A DNA stretch of 64,000 nt, from NCBI GenBank assembly GCA_015067785.1, contig SVLR01000003.1, forward strand, positions 1 through 64,000, given 5' to 3'. The stretch is from Oscillospiraceae bacterium. Its GTDB lineage: Bacteria > Bacillota > Clostridia > Oscillospirales > Oscillospiraceae. This document shows, in pieces, positions 9,172-17,265 of the stretch. The translations under genes were made by a program, and so were the position numbers. The notes beneath the pieces are model-generated. The model did no database searches and was not told the DNA's origin. It was given only the letters and a program-made list of their open reading frames with translations. Positions within the stretch are counted from its first letter, which is position 1. Each line of letters opens with the position of its first letter.

Positions 9172-9350
9172 GCATATAAAAACCGCCAACAGCCAAAACT
9201 TGCATTTTGACGGTTGGCGGATTTTGCGATCTCCGGCAGAGACCATAGGAGCCGTCAAGACAAGCATCTCGCCCTCGTCGGCGTACAGATGGTACGGTAG
9301 AGGGCGAGATGCGCAGTAAGTCAAAATGCCTTGCGGAGCAAGCTTATTTT
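9172..9350 (-). ncRNA. Candidate structured RNA ending in a terminator
   Basis: Read on the minus strand this segment contains CTTGC-TCC-GCAAG, a 13-bp perfect stem GCATCTCGCCCTC (9312-9300 with 9276-9264, 23-nt loop), a CTCC...GGAG hairpin, and then a terminator hairpin ending in TTTTT (9223-9172). The segment GCATTTTGAC (9329-9320) is perfectly complementary to GTCAAAATGC (9211-9202) inside the 5' arm of that terminator, so an alternative pairing could break it. The terminator is a near-identical copy of the gap terminator at 9380-9432. An open frame on this strand exists but has no ribosome site. Could equally be a dispersed repeat. Confidence 0.4.
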
Positions 9351-9379
9351 GGAAAAAGTTATCCTTAATAATGATATTT

Positions 9380-9432
9380 GCATATAAAAAACCGCCAACA
9401 GCCAAAACTTGCATTTTGACGGTTGGCGGATT
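9380..9432 (-). terminator. Terminator of gap (second copy of the element at 9172-9223)
   Basis: Minus strand: an imperfect hairpin with arms starting CCGCCAAC and GTTGGCGG followed by six T, 18 bases past the gap stop. The same 52-bp block, with one A fewer, recurs at 9172-9223. Confidence 0.8.
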
Positions 9433-9449
9433 CTATGGTTTCTGACGAA

Positions 9450-10472
9450 TTACAGCAGAGTGGAGAAGTGCTTAATGGTACGAACCATCTGAGAAACGTA
9501 GGAGTTCTCGTTGTCGTACCAGGAAACGACCTGAACCTGAGTCATGCCGCCGGGCAGCTTGTTGACCATGGTCTGGGTAGCGTCGAACAGAGAACCGAAG
9601 GTCATACCAACGATGTCGGAGGAAACGATCTCGTCCTCGGTGTAGCCGTAGGACTCAGTGGTAGCAGCCTTCATGGCAGCGTTGATCTCTTCCTTGGTGA
9701 CTTCCTTAGCAACCACAGCGTTCAGGATGGTGGTGGAGCCGGTGGGAGTGGGGATACGCTGTGCAGCGCCGATCAGCTTGCCGTTGAGCTCGGGGATAAC
9801 CAGGCCGATGGCCTTAGCAGCACCGGTGGAGTTGGGAACGATGTTGATCGCACCAGCGCGGGAGCGGCGCAGATCGCCCTTTCTCTGAGGACCGTCCAGG
9901 ATCATCTGGTCGCCGGTGTAAGCGTGGATGGTGCACATAATACCGGACTCGATGGGAGCCAGGTCGTTCAAAGCCTTAGCCATGGGAGCCAGGCAGTTGG
10001 TGGTGCAGGAAGCAGCGGAGATGATGTGGTCATCGCGAGTCAGGGTCTCGTGGTTGACGTTATATACGATGGTGGGCAGATCGTTGCCTGCGGGAGCAGA
10101 GATAACGACCTTCTTAGCGCCGGCGTCGATATGTGCCTGAGCCTTCGCCTTAGAGGTGTAGAAACCGGTGCACTCCAGAACGACGTCTACATCCAGCTCG
10201 CCCCAGGGCAGCTCAGCAGCGTTCGCCTTGGCGTAGATGGTGATCTTCTTGCCATCAACAACAATGTGGTCCTCGCCAGCCTCAACAGTATGGGTACCAA
10301 AGGGAGCAGCGTAAGCGCCCTGAGTGGAGTCATACTTCAGCAGGTGGGCAAGCATCTTGGGAGAGGTCAGGTCGTTGATAGCAACAACTTCAAAGCCCTC
10401 AGCGCCGAACATCTGACGGAAAGCCAGACGGCCGATACGGCCAAAACCATTAATAGCAACTTTTACAGACAT
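9450..10472 (-). CDS. gap: Glyceraldehyde-3-phosphate dehydrogenase
   Basis: A 340-residue type I GAPDH, the phosphorylating NAD-dependent enzyme of glycolysis. It begins [17 protein letters not shown] (Rossmann fold), carries the active-site [12 protein letters not shown] with catalytic Cys, the anion-site [29 protein letters not shown] and closes with [22 protein letters not shown] lies 8 bases before ATG. Codon use is strongly biased, as expected of a highly expressed gene, which also opens a long false frame on the opposite strand. Confidence 0.98.
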   Translation of the reverse strand: MSVKVAINGFGRIGRLAFRQMFGAEGFEVVAINDLTSPKMLAHLLKYDSTQGAYAAPFGTHTVEAGEDHIVVDGKKITIYAKANAAELPWGELDVDVVLECTGFYTSKAKAQAHIDAGAKKVVISAPAGNDLPTIVYNVNHETLTRDDHIISAASCTTNCLAPMAKALNDLAPIESGIMCTIHAYTGDQMILDGPQRKGDLRRSRAGAINIVPNSTGAAKAIGLVIPELNGKLIGAAQRIPTPTGSTTILNAVVAKEVTKEEINAAMKAATTESYGYTEDEIVSSDIVGMTFGSLFDATQTMVNKLPGGMTQVQVVSWYDNENSYVSQMVRTIKHFSTLL

Positions 10473-10551
10473 GATAAATTCCTCCGTTTTTATAATTGCT
10501 GCATAGCAGCTTTAGAGATATATTTGCGACAGCCCAAAGCCGTGCAGATAA

Positions 10552-10580
10552 ATTATACACCAAGTGATGTCAATTGTAAA
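10552..10580 (-). promoter_or_regulatory. Promoter of gap
   Basis: Minus strand TTTACA (10580-10575), 17-bp spacer, TATAAT (10557-10552); about 80 bp of 5' leader precedes the start codon. Confidence 0.7.
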
Positions 10581-10616
10581 GTGTATAAAATGTAAAAATA
10601 AGTATTTTTTTAGCTG

Positions 10617-11768
10617 TTATTCTCGGTAATCCGTACAAAAAGCCGTAATTTCCGCCCGGTTTGCGTTCACGCTGCCTTGATAGAAGCCCGGCTTGCCGCC
10701 GCCACGGGCACCGAGGGCACAGGATAGGGCGCTGCCCAATGCCTTGACCCTTGCCGCATCTCCGGCGAGACAGAGGGAATACCCCTTGCCATCTTCTCCT
10801 GAAAAGACAGCCGCCACGGCGCCGCAGGTGTCATAAATGGTATTTGCCAGCTCCCGGACACCGGCGGGATTTAAGCCTTCCTCAAAGCAGAGGGCAAAGC
10901 CGGCACCCCGGTACTTTTCTGCCAGCAAGGAAAAATGTTTTCTCCGGGCGCAGACGGTATTGTATCGTTCCTGCTCCAATACCTCATTCATATGCCGGGC
11001 AGCCTCTCCGGTTTCCAGAAGCTTTGCGGAAAATGCCGCGGAGACCTGCTTGTTTTGGTTATAGATGGCATCCATAAGCCGTACTGCCCGCCCGCCGCAG
11101 ACCATCTCGATGCGAACGCCCTGATGGAATTTGACGCAGGACAAAAGCTTTACAAAGCCTACTTCACCGGAAAACTTGGTGTGAACACCGCAGCAGGCGC
11201 AAAGGTCATAGCCTTTTACTTCCACGATCCGCACAGGCCAGGGCAGCGCCTTTTTGGTGCGATAAGGGACATTAGGCAGTTCTTCCGGTGAGGGAATAAA
11301 GCAGGTAACGGGTACATTCTCCCAAACTGCCTGATTGACTGCCCATTCAAGGGCGGGGAGCTCCTCTGCCGGGATCGGACCGTCAAAATCCACCGTCAGC
11401 ACATCGGCACCCACATGGAAGCCGGAGTTGGTGTGCCCGTAGCGCTGGTAGATCACGCCGGAGAGAATATGCTCGCCGGTGTGCTGCTGCATCAGGTCAA
11501 ACCGCCGCTCCCAGTCAATGCTGCCTTCTACCGTTTCGCCGACGGCAAGCGGCCCATCGCAAAGATGGTATACCTCCTCGCTTTTCTCCCGGACATCCAG
11601 CACCCGGACACCGCCCAGTGTGCCGAGATCGCAGGCCTGTCCGCCGCCCTCGGGATAAAAGGCGGTGGCATCCAGAGTAATCAGGTAGCCTTTTTCACTT
11701 TCCTCACAGCCGGTGACCCGGGCAGAAAAATGGCGGATATGGCTGTCTTCATAATATAGTTTTCTCAT
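10617..11768 (-). CDS. AlaX-type alanyl-tRNA editing protein with DHHA1 domain
   Basis: A 383-residue stand-alone relative of the alanyl-tRNA synthetase editing half, expected to hydrolyse Ser- or Gly-mischarged tRNA-Ala. The N-terminal OB-like part has FYPEGGGQ (38-44); the zinc site is HTGEH (96-100) plus the CACCGVH set near 200; the C-terminal DHHA1 domain ends with the characteristic glycine-rich GARGGGKPGFYQG. The start at 11768 is chosen from AGGAGA upstream. It has no aminoacylation domain. It reads towards gap, whose promoter lies just past its stop. Confidence 0.88.
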   Translation of the reverse strand: MRKLYYEDSHIRHFSARVTGCEESEKGYLITLDATAFYPEGGGQACDLGTLGGVRVLDVREKSEEVYHLCDGPLAVGETVEGSIDWERRFDLMQQHTGEHILSGVIYQRYGHTNSGFHVGADVLTVDFDGPIPAEELPALEWAVNQAVWENVPVTCFIPSPEELPNVPYRTKKALPWPVRIVEVKGYDLCACCGVHTKFSGEVGFVKLLSCVKFHQGVRIEMVCGGRAVRLMDAIYNQNKQVSAAFSAKLLETGEAARHMNEVLEQERYNTVCARRKHFSLLAEKYRGAGFALCFEEGLNPAGVRELANTIYDTCGAVAAVFSGEDGKGYSLCLAGDAARVKALGSALSCALGARGGGKPGFYQGSVNANRAEITAFCTDYRE

Positions 11769-11915
11769 AAAGCTTCTCCTACGCAAATTTGCTTTATTGT
11801 ATCACAAAGGGGGAGATAATGTCGAGTGTTTTTCAGGTTTGTTGCGCCTGATTCGTGGTTTTTCTAAGGATAAATGGAGTAAAATGGGCGTACACCTACG
11901 AAGGAGGATATGCTT

Positions 11916-12698
11916 ATGCAGTGTCAGAAGCTAAGAACCTATATGGAGACCGGCAGGGTGGTCTTTGTCCCTGCAAAGGCGGTGCTGCCAAATCCCGCCC
12001 AGCCCCGGAAGCATTTTGAGGAGGGCGCATTGGCGGAGCTGACAGAAAGCATTCGCCGCCACGGCATTTTGCAGCCGCTGTCTGTCCGCCGCGTGGGGAA
12101 GAATTACGAGCTGATCGCCGGAGAACGTCGGCTGCGTGCAGGCATCCGGGCAGGACTGACGGAAATACCCTGTATTGTGATGTCTATGGAGGACGAGGAG
12201 TCCGGCTGGGTGGCGCTGGTGGAAAATCTGCAGCGGCAGGACCTGCATTTTTTGGAGGAGGCCCGGGGCATCAGCGTGCTGATGGAAAAAGGGGAGATGA
12301 GCCAGGAGCAGGCGGCACGGTTCTTGGGAAAAAGCCAAAGCGCGGTGGCAAACAAGCTGCGGATCCTGCGCCACAGCCCCGAGGTGCTGGAGCTGCTGCA
12401 AAAATCCGGACTTACGGAACGCCACGCCCGGGCGCTCCTGAAACTGACCGACGAAAATGAAAAAATAAACGCCATCGCAGAGATCCTTCGCCTGAATATG
12501 AGCGTTGCCCAAACGGAAAAGTACATAGAAAAGTGTCTCTCAGGGCAAAAGGAAGCGCCGCCCCAGAAAAGGCTGGGCACATTCTTAAACGGCATTACCC
12601 GCTACTTACAAAAAATGCAGTCCCAAGGCGTTCCCGCCATCACCGAACGCCGGGAAACCGACAGCCAGATCGTGCTCACCATCACCATACCAAAATAA
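11916..12698 (+). CDS. ParB/Noc-family DNA-binding protein
   Basis: A 260-residue ParB-like protein. The N-terminal CTPase domain shows NPAQPRKHF, ESIRRHGILQPL, the GERRLRA box and VENLQRQDLHFLEEA; a helix-turn-helix (QEQAARFLGKSQSAVANKLRILRH) and a short dimer domain follow. It would bind parS-like sites in chromosome partition or nucleoid occlusion. The ATG at 11916 is 8 bases after AAGGAGG; the ATG at 11910 is too close to it. No parA neighbour is present. Whether it is the main chromosomal ParB or a paralogue such as Noc cannot be decided. Confidence 0.85.
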   Translation: MQCQKLRTYMETGRVVFVPAKAVLPNPAQPRKHFEEGALAELTESIRRHGILQPLSVRRVGKNYELIAGERRLRAGIRAGLTEIPCIVMSMEDEESGWVALVENLQRQDLHFLEEARGISVLMEKGEMSQEQAARFLGKSQSAVANKLRILRHSPEVLELLQKSGLTERHARALLKLTDENEKINAIAEILRLNMSVAQTEKYIEKCLSGQKEAPPQKRLGTFLNGITRYLQKMQSQGVPAITERRETDSQIVLTITIPK

Positions 12699-12730
12699 AA
12701 AAGACCATCCAACCCGGATGGTCTTTTTTA
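12697..12730. terminator. Bidirectional terminator
   Basis: Perfect 14-bp stem AAAAAAGACCATCC with GGATGGTCTTTTTT and a 5-nt loop, between the converging parB-like and zinc-ribbon genes. Confidence 0.9.
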
Positions 12731-12740
12731 TTTAGCTTAA

Positions 12741-13019
12741 TTAGCCCTCTGCACGCATCTGCGCGAAGCACTCGCTGCAGTATACGGGACGGTCGGACTT
12801 GGGCTCGAAGGGAACCTTTGCCTCGCCGCCGCAACGGGCGCAAGTAGCGGTGAAGAACTCACGGGGACCGCGAGCATTGTTCTTACGGGCATCCCGGCAG
12901 GCCTTGCAGCGCTGGGGCTCGTTCTGGAAGCCACGCTCTGCGTAGAATTCCTGCTCACCAGCGGTGAATACGAACTCGTTGCCGCATTCTTTGCAAACTA
13001 AAGTCTTGTCTTCGTACAT
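12741..13019 (-). CDS. Small double zinc-ribbon protein
   Basis: A 92-residue protein with four CxxC-type pairs: CKEC near the N-terminus, CKAC around residue 38, CARC around 60 and CSEC near 80, i.e. two zinc ribbons. The first half matches the pattern of the probable zinc-ribbon domain found in short Firmicute proteins (LVCKECGNEFVFTAGEQEFY). Function is unknown; zinc ribbons of this size usually bind nucleic acid or protein. It has a near-perfect consensus promoter, so it is probably well expressed. Confidence 0.8.
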   Translation of the reverse strand: MYEDKTLVCKECGNEFVFTAGEQEFYAERGFQNEPQRCKACRDARKNNARGPREFFTATCARCGGEAKVPFEPKSDRPVYCSECFAQMRAEG

Positions 13020-13120
13020 TGGATTTTACCTCTCTTCGGTTAATTGTTGCCCAGTGAAAGCCTGCCTGATCGACCGGAAACGCCGGGTTAATTTCGTGGT
13101 TATAACATACCACATTCGTG

Positions 13121-13149
13121 ATTATACACAAAATGTTCACATCTGTCAA
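13121..13149 (-). promoter_or_regulatory. Consensus promoter of the zinc-ribbon gene
   Basis: Minus strand TTGACA (13149-13144), exactly 17 bp, TATAAT (13126-13121): a perfect match to the vegetative consensus. About 95 nt of leader precede the start. Confidence 0.8.
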
Positions 13150-13192
13150 CGATTTTTTAACAGAAATTGAAAATTTTCGGTATTTTTGGCAA

Positions 13193-14230
13193 TTACACAT
13201 CAAAAGCGGTCTGTCCACCATAGGGTATGTGCAAATGTCCGTATGCGGAGGACGTAACGCAGCGTCCCCGGGGTGTCCGGGTTAAAAATCCAAGCTGCAT
13301 CAGGTAGGGCTCGTACACATCCTCCAGCGTGATGGCCTCCTCACCGATGGTAGCCGCCAGAGTTTCCAAACCCACCGGACCGCCGCCGTAATGCTCGATG
13401 ATGGCGCGGAGCATCCGCCGGTCAATGGCATCCAGACCCAGCTCGTCTACCTCCAGCCGTTTCAGCGCAAGGTCGGCAACCTCCCGGGTGATGACACCGT
13501 CTCCAATAACTTGGGCAAAATCCCGGACACGGCGTAAAAACCGGTTGGCGATTCGGGGTGTGCCCCGGCTGCGGGAAGCAATTTCGTGAGCGCCGGTGGG
13601 GTCGATCTCCATACCCAAAATGGTGGCGCTGCGGGTGACGATCTTGGAAAGCTCTTCCGGGGTATACAGCTCTAAACGCAGAGAGACACCAAAACGGTCC
13701 CGCAGCGGCGCGGAGAGCTGACCTGCCCGGGTGGTAGCGCCTACCAATGTGAATTTTGGCAGATCCAACCGGATGGAGTTGGCGCTGGGGCCCTTGCCCA
13801 CAATAATATCAATGGCAAAATCCTCCATTGCCGGGTAGAGAATTTCTTCCACAGCCCGGTTCAGACGGTGAATTTCGTCAATAAAGAGAATATCACCGGG
13901 ATTTAAGTTGGTCAGCAATGCGGCAAGATCACCGGGCTTTTCGATGGCAGGACCGGAGGTGATGCGAATATTGACCCCCATCTCATTGGCGATAACACCG
14001 GCAAGGGTGGTTTTGCCCAGACCGGGAGGGCCATATAGCAGAGTATGATCCAGCGGTTCATTTCTGCGCCGGGCAGCCTCGATATAGATCGACAGATTGC
14101 CCTTGGCCTTTTCCTGACCGGTGTAGTCGCTCAGCAGCTTGGGACGCAGACCCACCTCGCCTGCGTCTACCGGGGCATAGCCGGGCGAAATCAGCGGCGC
14201 CGATAATTCTTCAGAAAATTCAAGACTCAT
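13193..14230 (-). CDS. ruvB: Holliday junction helicase motor RuvB
   Basis: A 345-residue AAA+ ATPase that drives branch migration with RuvA. Walker A is [10 protein letters not shown] (from residue 66), Walker [11 protein letters not shown], sensor 1 LVGATTRAG, arginine finger LRDRFGV, and the C-terminal winged helix contains [23 protein letters not shown] precedes the ATG. It is last in the ruvC-x-ruvA-y-ruvB cluster. Confidence 0.98.
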   Translation of the reverse strand: MSLEFSEELSAPLISPGYAPVDAGEVGLRPKLLSDYTGQEKAKGNLSIYIEAARRRNEPLDHTLLYGPPGLGKTTLAGVIANEMGVNIRITSGPAIEKPGDLAALLTNLNPGDILFIDEIHRLNRAVEEILYPAMEDFAIDIIVGKGPSANSIRLDLPKFTLVGATTRAGQLSAPLRDRFGVSLRLELYTPEELSKIVTRSATILGMEIDPTGAHEIASRSRGTPRIANRFLRRVRDFAQVIGDGVITREVADLALKRLEVDELGLDAIDRRMLRAIIEHYGGGPVGLETLAATIGEEAITLEDVYEPYLMQLGFLTRTPRGRCVTSSAYGHLHIPYGGQTAFDV

Positions 14231-14285
14231 AATAATCCTCCAATGGGATGTGGTAGGGGGCGGCGCCTTCGACGCCCCGAAAATA

Positions 14286-14504
14286 TTATTCTACAGGCAC
14301 AATAACAAAGCGGCAGCTTGAACAATAATAGGCATCCGCACGATAGCCTTTCCAAAAGGATTCCTCACCAAGCAAAACGGCACCCTCTGCCACGCCGGTC
14401 TTCCAAATGGATGGCTTGCTGGTTTCCGGTATCCACTGAATAGGTTGGTCAGCATGACGAAAATACCCTTTCCGCATTTCTCTTTCACAGGATGGACATT
14501 TCAT
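14286..14504 (-). CDS. Small zinc-ribbon protein (DUF6487-like)
   Basis: A 72-residue protein with an N-terminal CPSC pair ([15 protein letters not shown]) and a C-terminal CSSC pair ([11 protein letters not shown]) that together can bind one zinc. The layout, including the central WGEE/W-type segment, resembles the PF20097/DUF6487 group of uncharacterised ribbons; this match is from memory. It lies 18 bases after ruvA and 55 bases before ruvB, within the same transcription direction, so co-transcription is likely. Confidence 0.65.
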   Translation of the reverse strand: MKCPSCEREMRKGYFRHADQPIQWIPETSKPSIWKTGVAEGAVLLGEESFWKGYRADAYYCSSCRFVIVPVE

Positions 14505-14522
14505 AATATCAATTCCTTTTTA

Positions 14523-15116
14523 TTATTTTGTCATCATTGCCTTCAGGGCAAAACGGATCAGATCCTGGGCATCGGCATTGGGGTCTGCGCCCTTTAACGC
14601 CAGCGCGACCTCGGCGGGGGAATAACCCAGCTCTTGGAGCGCGGAGGTAGCCAGCGACAGATTGCTATTTTGCACGGGCGCAGATACGACAGCACCGGAG
14701 AAATCCGGAGTATCAAAGCCACCGCCGATCTTGTCCTTCAGCTCCAAAATAATTCTTTGTGCGATCTTCTTACCGATGCCCTGGGCGGCAGTCAGCAGCT
14801 TTTCGTCTCCGGTCATAACGGCGAGGGTGAAATTCTGCGGACCGGCAGAGAGGATCGCCATTGCCGCCTTGGGACCTACACCGTTCACGCTGGTCAGCAG
14901 CTCGTAGCACCGTTGCTCCTCCCGGGAAATAAAGCCGAACAGATCAAAGGCATCCTCCCGGATAGACTCGGTAATAAACAGCTTTGCGCTTTGATTTAGT
15001 TTTAATTGTGCAGCAGTATAAGCGGTGACACGGCAGCCGTAGCCAACACCGCCGCAATCGATCACGGCAAGCCCCGGCTCTAATACGGTCACCGTTCCGG
15101 AAACATAATATAGCAT
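14523..15116 (-). CDS. ruvA: Holliday junction helicase subunit RuvA
   Basis: A 197-residue tetrameric junction-binding protein. The start at 15116 is preceded by GGAGG; upstream in-frame codons are repeat sequence. The OB-fold begins MLYYVSGTVTVLEPGLAVIDCGGVGYG (split here for reference), followed by helix-hairpin-helix motifs LLTSVNGVGPKAAMAIL and AAQGIGKKIAQRIILELKDK and the flexible linker to the C-terminal RuvB-binding domain (ALQELGYSPAEVALAL). Confidence 0.97.
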   Translation of the reverse strand: MLYYVSGTVTVLEPGLAVIDCGGVGYGCRVTAYTAAQLKLNQSAKLFITESIREDAFDLFGFISREEQRCYELLTSVNGVGPKAAMAILSAGPQNFTLAVMTGDEKLLTAAQGIGKKIAQRIILELKDKIGGGFDTPDFSGAVVSAPVQNSNLSLATSALQELGYSPAEVALALKGADPNADAQDLIRFALKAMMTK

Positions 15117-15140
15117 AGAAAAAACCTCCAGTGCGGAACA

Positions 15141-15180
15141 AATTGACAATGGACAATGGACAATGGACAGTTGACAATTA
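15141..15180. repeat. CAATTGTCAATT-type repeat, downstream of the four-helix gene
   Basis: Iterated TTGACAATGGACAATGGACA units. The inverted counterpart lies at 15534-15570 on the other side of the four-helix-bundle gene, and related blocks occur at 26212-26250 and 38246-38270. Confidence 0.7.
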
Positions 15181-15522
15181 TTCCTTTGTTGTTTTGATAA
15201 TAGCAATAAGAAGTCGTTCTATCTCCTGGCAGTCAGCGAAAATGGACTGAAATTCCTTTTCTGTCAAAAGCTCAGTAGCGTGCAGCAAACGAAGCCAGTA
15301 ATTTGTTTCGTAAGCTTCTTTCAGCGCGATATTGAGTTTGCTTACAAAATCAGGACGACTTTGCGCTTGCTGCGCCTCGGAAATATTGGCACCAATACTT
15401 GTGCCGCATTTCATCAATTGCTTGGTTAATATATATTCCTTGTGCTCTGTTTGTATATATCGGCAGAGCTTTACTGTTTGCACAGCAAAGAGAAAGCTCT
15501 TTTCTTGAATAGCTCTATCCAT
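15178..15522 (-). CDS. Four-helix-bundle protein (S23/IVS family)
   Basis: A 114-residue all-helical protein of the family first described from 23S rRNA intervening sequences (TIGR02436-type). Recognisable features are AIQEKSFLFAVQTVKLCRYI, the central TKQLMKCGTSIGANISEAQQA and LREAYETNYWLRLL-like helix 3. Function is unresolved; the family is often carried as a solitary cassette. The start at 15522 follows GAGGTAG. The gene is bounded on both sides by CAATTGTC repeats and splits ruvC from ruvA, which suggests insertion into an older ruvCAB unit. Confidence 0.85.
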   Translation of the reverse strand: MDRAIQEKSFLFAVQTVKLCRYIQTEHKEYILTKQLMKCGTSIGANISEAQQAQSRPDFVSKLNIALKEAYETNYWLRLLHATELLTEKEFQSIFADCQEIERLLIAIIKTTKE

Positions 15523-15533
15523 AAAATCTACCT

Positions 15534-15570
15534 CAATTGTCAATTCTCAATTATCAATTGTCAATTTTTA
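15534..15570. repeat. CAATTGTCAATT-type repeat, upstream of the four-helix gene
   Basis: Iterated CAATTGTCAATTCTCAATTA-like units, in inverse orientation to 15141-15180. The block overlaps the last codons and stop of ruvC, so the end of RuvC (VGKN) is partly supplied by the repeat. Confidence 0.7.
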
Positions 15571-16058
15571 CCTACTCTCGTCAGCAGACTGGTACTCGAC
15601 CTTGCATGGCACAGCGCGATGGCAATGGCATCTGCCGCATCGTCGGGCTTGGGCATGGCATCCAAATGGAGCAGCCGCTTGGTCATATCCATCACCTGAT
15701 GCTTGCTTGCGTTGCCATAGCCGACCACAGACTGCTTCACCTGAGAGGGCTTATAGGAATAGACCGGGATCCCCGCCTGCCGGATGGCAAGTAAAATGAC
15801 GCCCCGGCTCTGGGCAACGCCGATGCCGGTGGTTACATTCTGTCCGAAAAACAGCTCCTCAATGGCGACTGCATCGGGCCGCGCCACACGCAGAAGCTCC
15901 TGCATATCGTTATAGATCATTTCCAGCCGGACGGAAAAATCCGTATGGGCGGGGGTGGTGATGGCGCCGCAGCGAAGAAGGACCTGCACGCCCCGGTTCG
16001 CTTCTACAAGCCCAAAACCGGTAATGCCGTAGCCCGGGTCGATGCCCAGTATTCGCAT
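15561..16058 (-). CDS. ruvC: Holliday junction resolvase RuvC
   Basis: A 165-residue RNase H-fold nuclease that cuts Holliday junctions. Acidic active-site residues are visible in MRILGIDPGYGITG (Asp7), AIEELFFGQN and the C-terminal DAADAIAIALCH. The start at 16058 follows a purine-rich AGGGGGTGGG. The annotated end lies inside a CAATTGTC repeat, but the catalytic core is complete. Confidence 0.96.
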   Translation of the reverse strand: MRILGIDPGYGITGFGLVEANRGVQVLLRCGAITTPAHTDFSVRLEMIYNDMQELLRVARPDAVAIEELFFGQNVTTGIGVAQSRGVILLAIRQAGIPVYSYKPSQVKQSVVGYGNASKHQVMDMTKRLLHLDAMPKPDDAADAIAIALCHARSSTSLLTRVGKN

Positions 16059-16188
16059 ATGCCCACCCCCTGAAAACCATTCTCCGTCCATTATAGCACA
16101 TATGTTTTCTTTTTCCTACCATTATTTTTTGAAAAGCCGGGATGATTTTTTAATTGTGGGAAATAATACCACCAAAGGCGGTGTGCAT

Positions 16189-17265
16189 ATGGAATTTTAC
16201 TGTAAGACCCGGATCCTTGCCGGGCAAGGTGTATTAAACGAATTAAAAAAGCTCAATATCGGGCGGTTACTTTTGGTTTGTGATCCTTTTTTTGTTCAAA
16301 ACGGCTGGGCGCAGAAGCTGAAAACATTCTCTGACGCTGCGCAGTTTGAAATATTTGATGAAATCAGCCCGGACCCTTCGGCTGCGCTGGCAGCAAAGGG
16401 TACAGCAAAAATGAATACCTTTCAGCCGGATACCGTGATCGCTCTGGGTGGCGGCAGCGCTATGGACTGCGCCAAGGCAATGGTCTATTTTGCAGAAAAG
16501 AAAGCAAAACTCATAGCAATTCCCACTACCTCCGGGTCCGGATCAGAGGTGACGGATTTTGCTATCCTGACCCATAACGGCGTTAAGCATCCCCTGATCG
16601 ACGAAAAGATCTGCCCGGAGGTGGCGTTTTTAGACAGCGAGCTGTTGGAGACTCTGCCCCCAAAGCTGATCGCAGACTGCGGCTTTGATGTGCTGAGCCA
16701 CGCGGCAGAGGGCTATGTGGCGACAAACAGCACACCCTTTACCGACGCCCTTGCAGAAAGGGCCTTTGCTACTGTTTTGCAAAAGCTGCCCGCCTCTTAT
16801 GGAGGAGACCAAAGCTGCCGTTTGGACATCCATTGCTGCGCTACCATGGCAGGCATTGCCTTTACCCGGGCGGGACTGGGACTTGTCCACGCCCTCGCCC
16901 ATAGCTTAGGCGGGGAATTTCACATTCCCCATGGACGGCTCAACGCCATTTTGCTGCCGGCGGTGATTGAAGCGAATAAAGCCGCCAAGCAGAAATATGC
17001 CGCCCTTGCCCGTCGGGCAGGACTTGCGGGCGTGTCGGACACGGTGGCGGTACGAAACTTAAAAAATGCGCTCAGCCGATTGCGACAGGAGCTGAATATG
17101 CCCGATACCCTGATCGCTGCCGGAATCTCCCCAGCAGCACTTTGGGATAAGCGGGAGAAGATCATTACTGCGGCGCTAAACGACCCTTGCTGCAGCTATA
17201 ATCCCCAGCCGGTCACCGAAGAAACGGTGCGCGCAGTTTTGGAGGAGGTCACAGGCCGTGGCTGA
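16189..17265 (+). CDS. eutG: Iron-containing alcohol dehydrogenase, EutG-like
   Basis: A 358-residue group III alcohol dehydrogenase, first gene of the ethanolamine operon. It would reduce acetaldehyde to ethanol and recycle NADH to NAD+ inside the microcompartment. The cofactor loop is ALGGGSAMDCAKA (from residue 85), then IPTTSGSGSEVTDFA; the iron ligands sit in DVLSHAAEGY and HALAHSLGGEFHIPHG. The ATG is 6-7 bases after AAAGGCGG. The 130 bp between it and divergent ruvC must contain the operon's control region, but I see no clear promoter or ANTAR-type hairpin pair there. Confidence 0.85.
   Translation: MEFYCKTRILAGQGVLNELKKLNIGRLLLVCDPFFVQNGWAQKLKTFSDAAQFEIFDEISPDPSAALAAKGTAKMNTFQPDTVIALGGGSAMDCAKAMVYFAEKKAKLIAIPTTSGSGSEVTDFAILTHNGVKHPLIDEKICPEVAFLDSELLETLPPKLIADCGFDVLSHAAEGYVATNSTPFTDALAERAFATVLQKLPASYGGDQSCRLDIHCCATMAGIAFTRAGLGLVHALAHSLGGEFHIPHGRLNAILLPAVIEANKAAKQKYAALARRAGLAGVSDTVAVRNLKNALSRLRQELNMPDTLIAAGISPAALWDKREKIITAALNDPCCSYNPQPVTEETVRAVLEEVTGRG

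Noticed and set aside
9169..9414. An 81-codon minus-strand frame between the two copies of the gap terminator
   Set aside because: No ribosome site, and both ends are made of the duplicated terminator; the sequence is better explained by RNA hairpins.
9423..10595. A 390-codon plus-strand frame opposite gap
   Set aside because: Complete overlap with GAPDH, glycine/serine/valine-rich shadow sequence and no start signal.
16059..16188. Cobalamin riboswitch before the eut operon
   Set aside because: Only 130 bp separate ruvC and eutG and no B12-box-like or multi-stem structure is visible.
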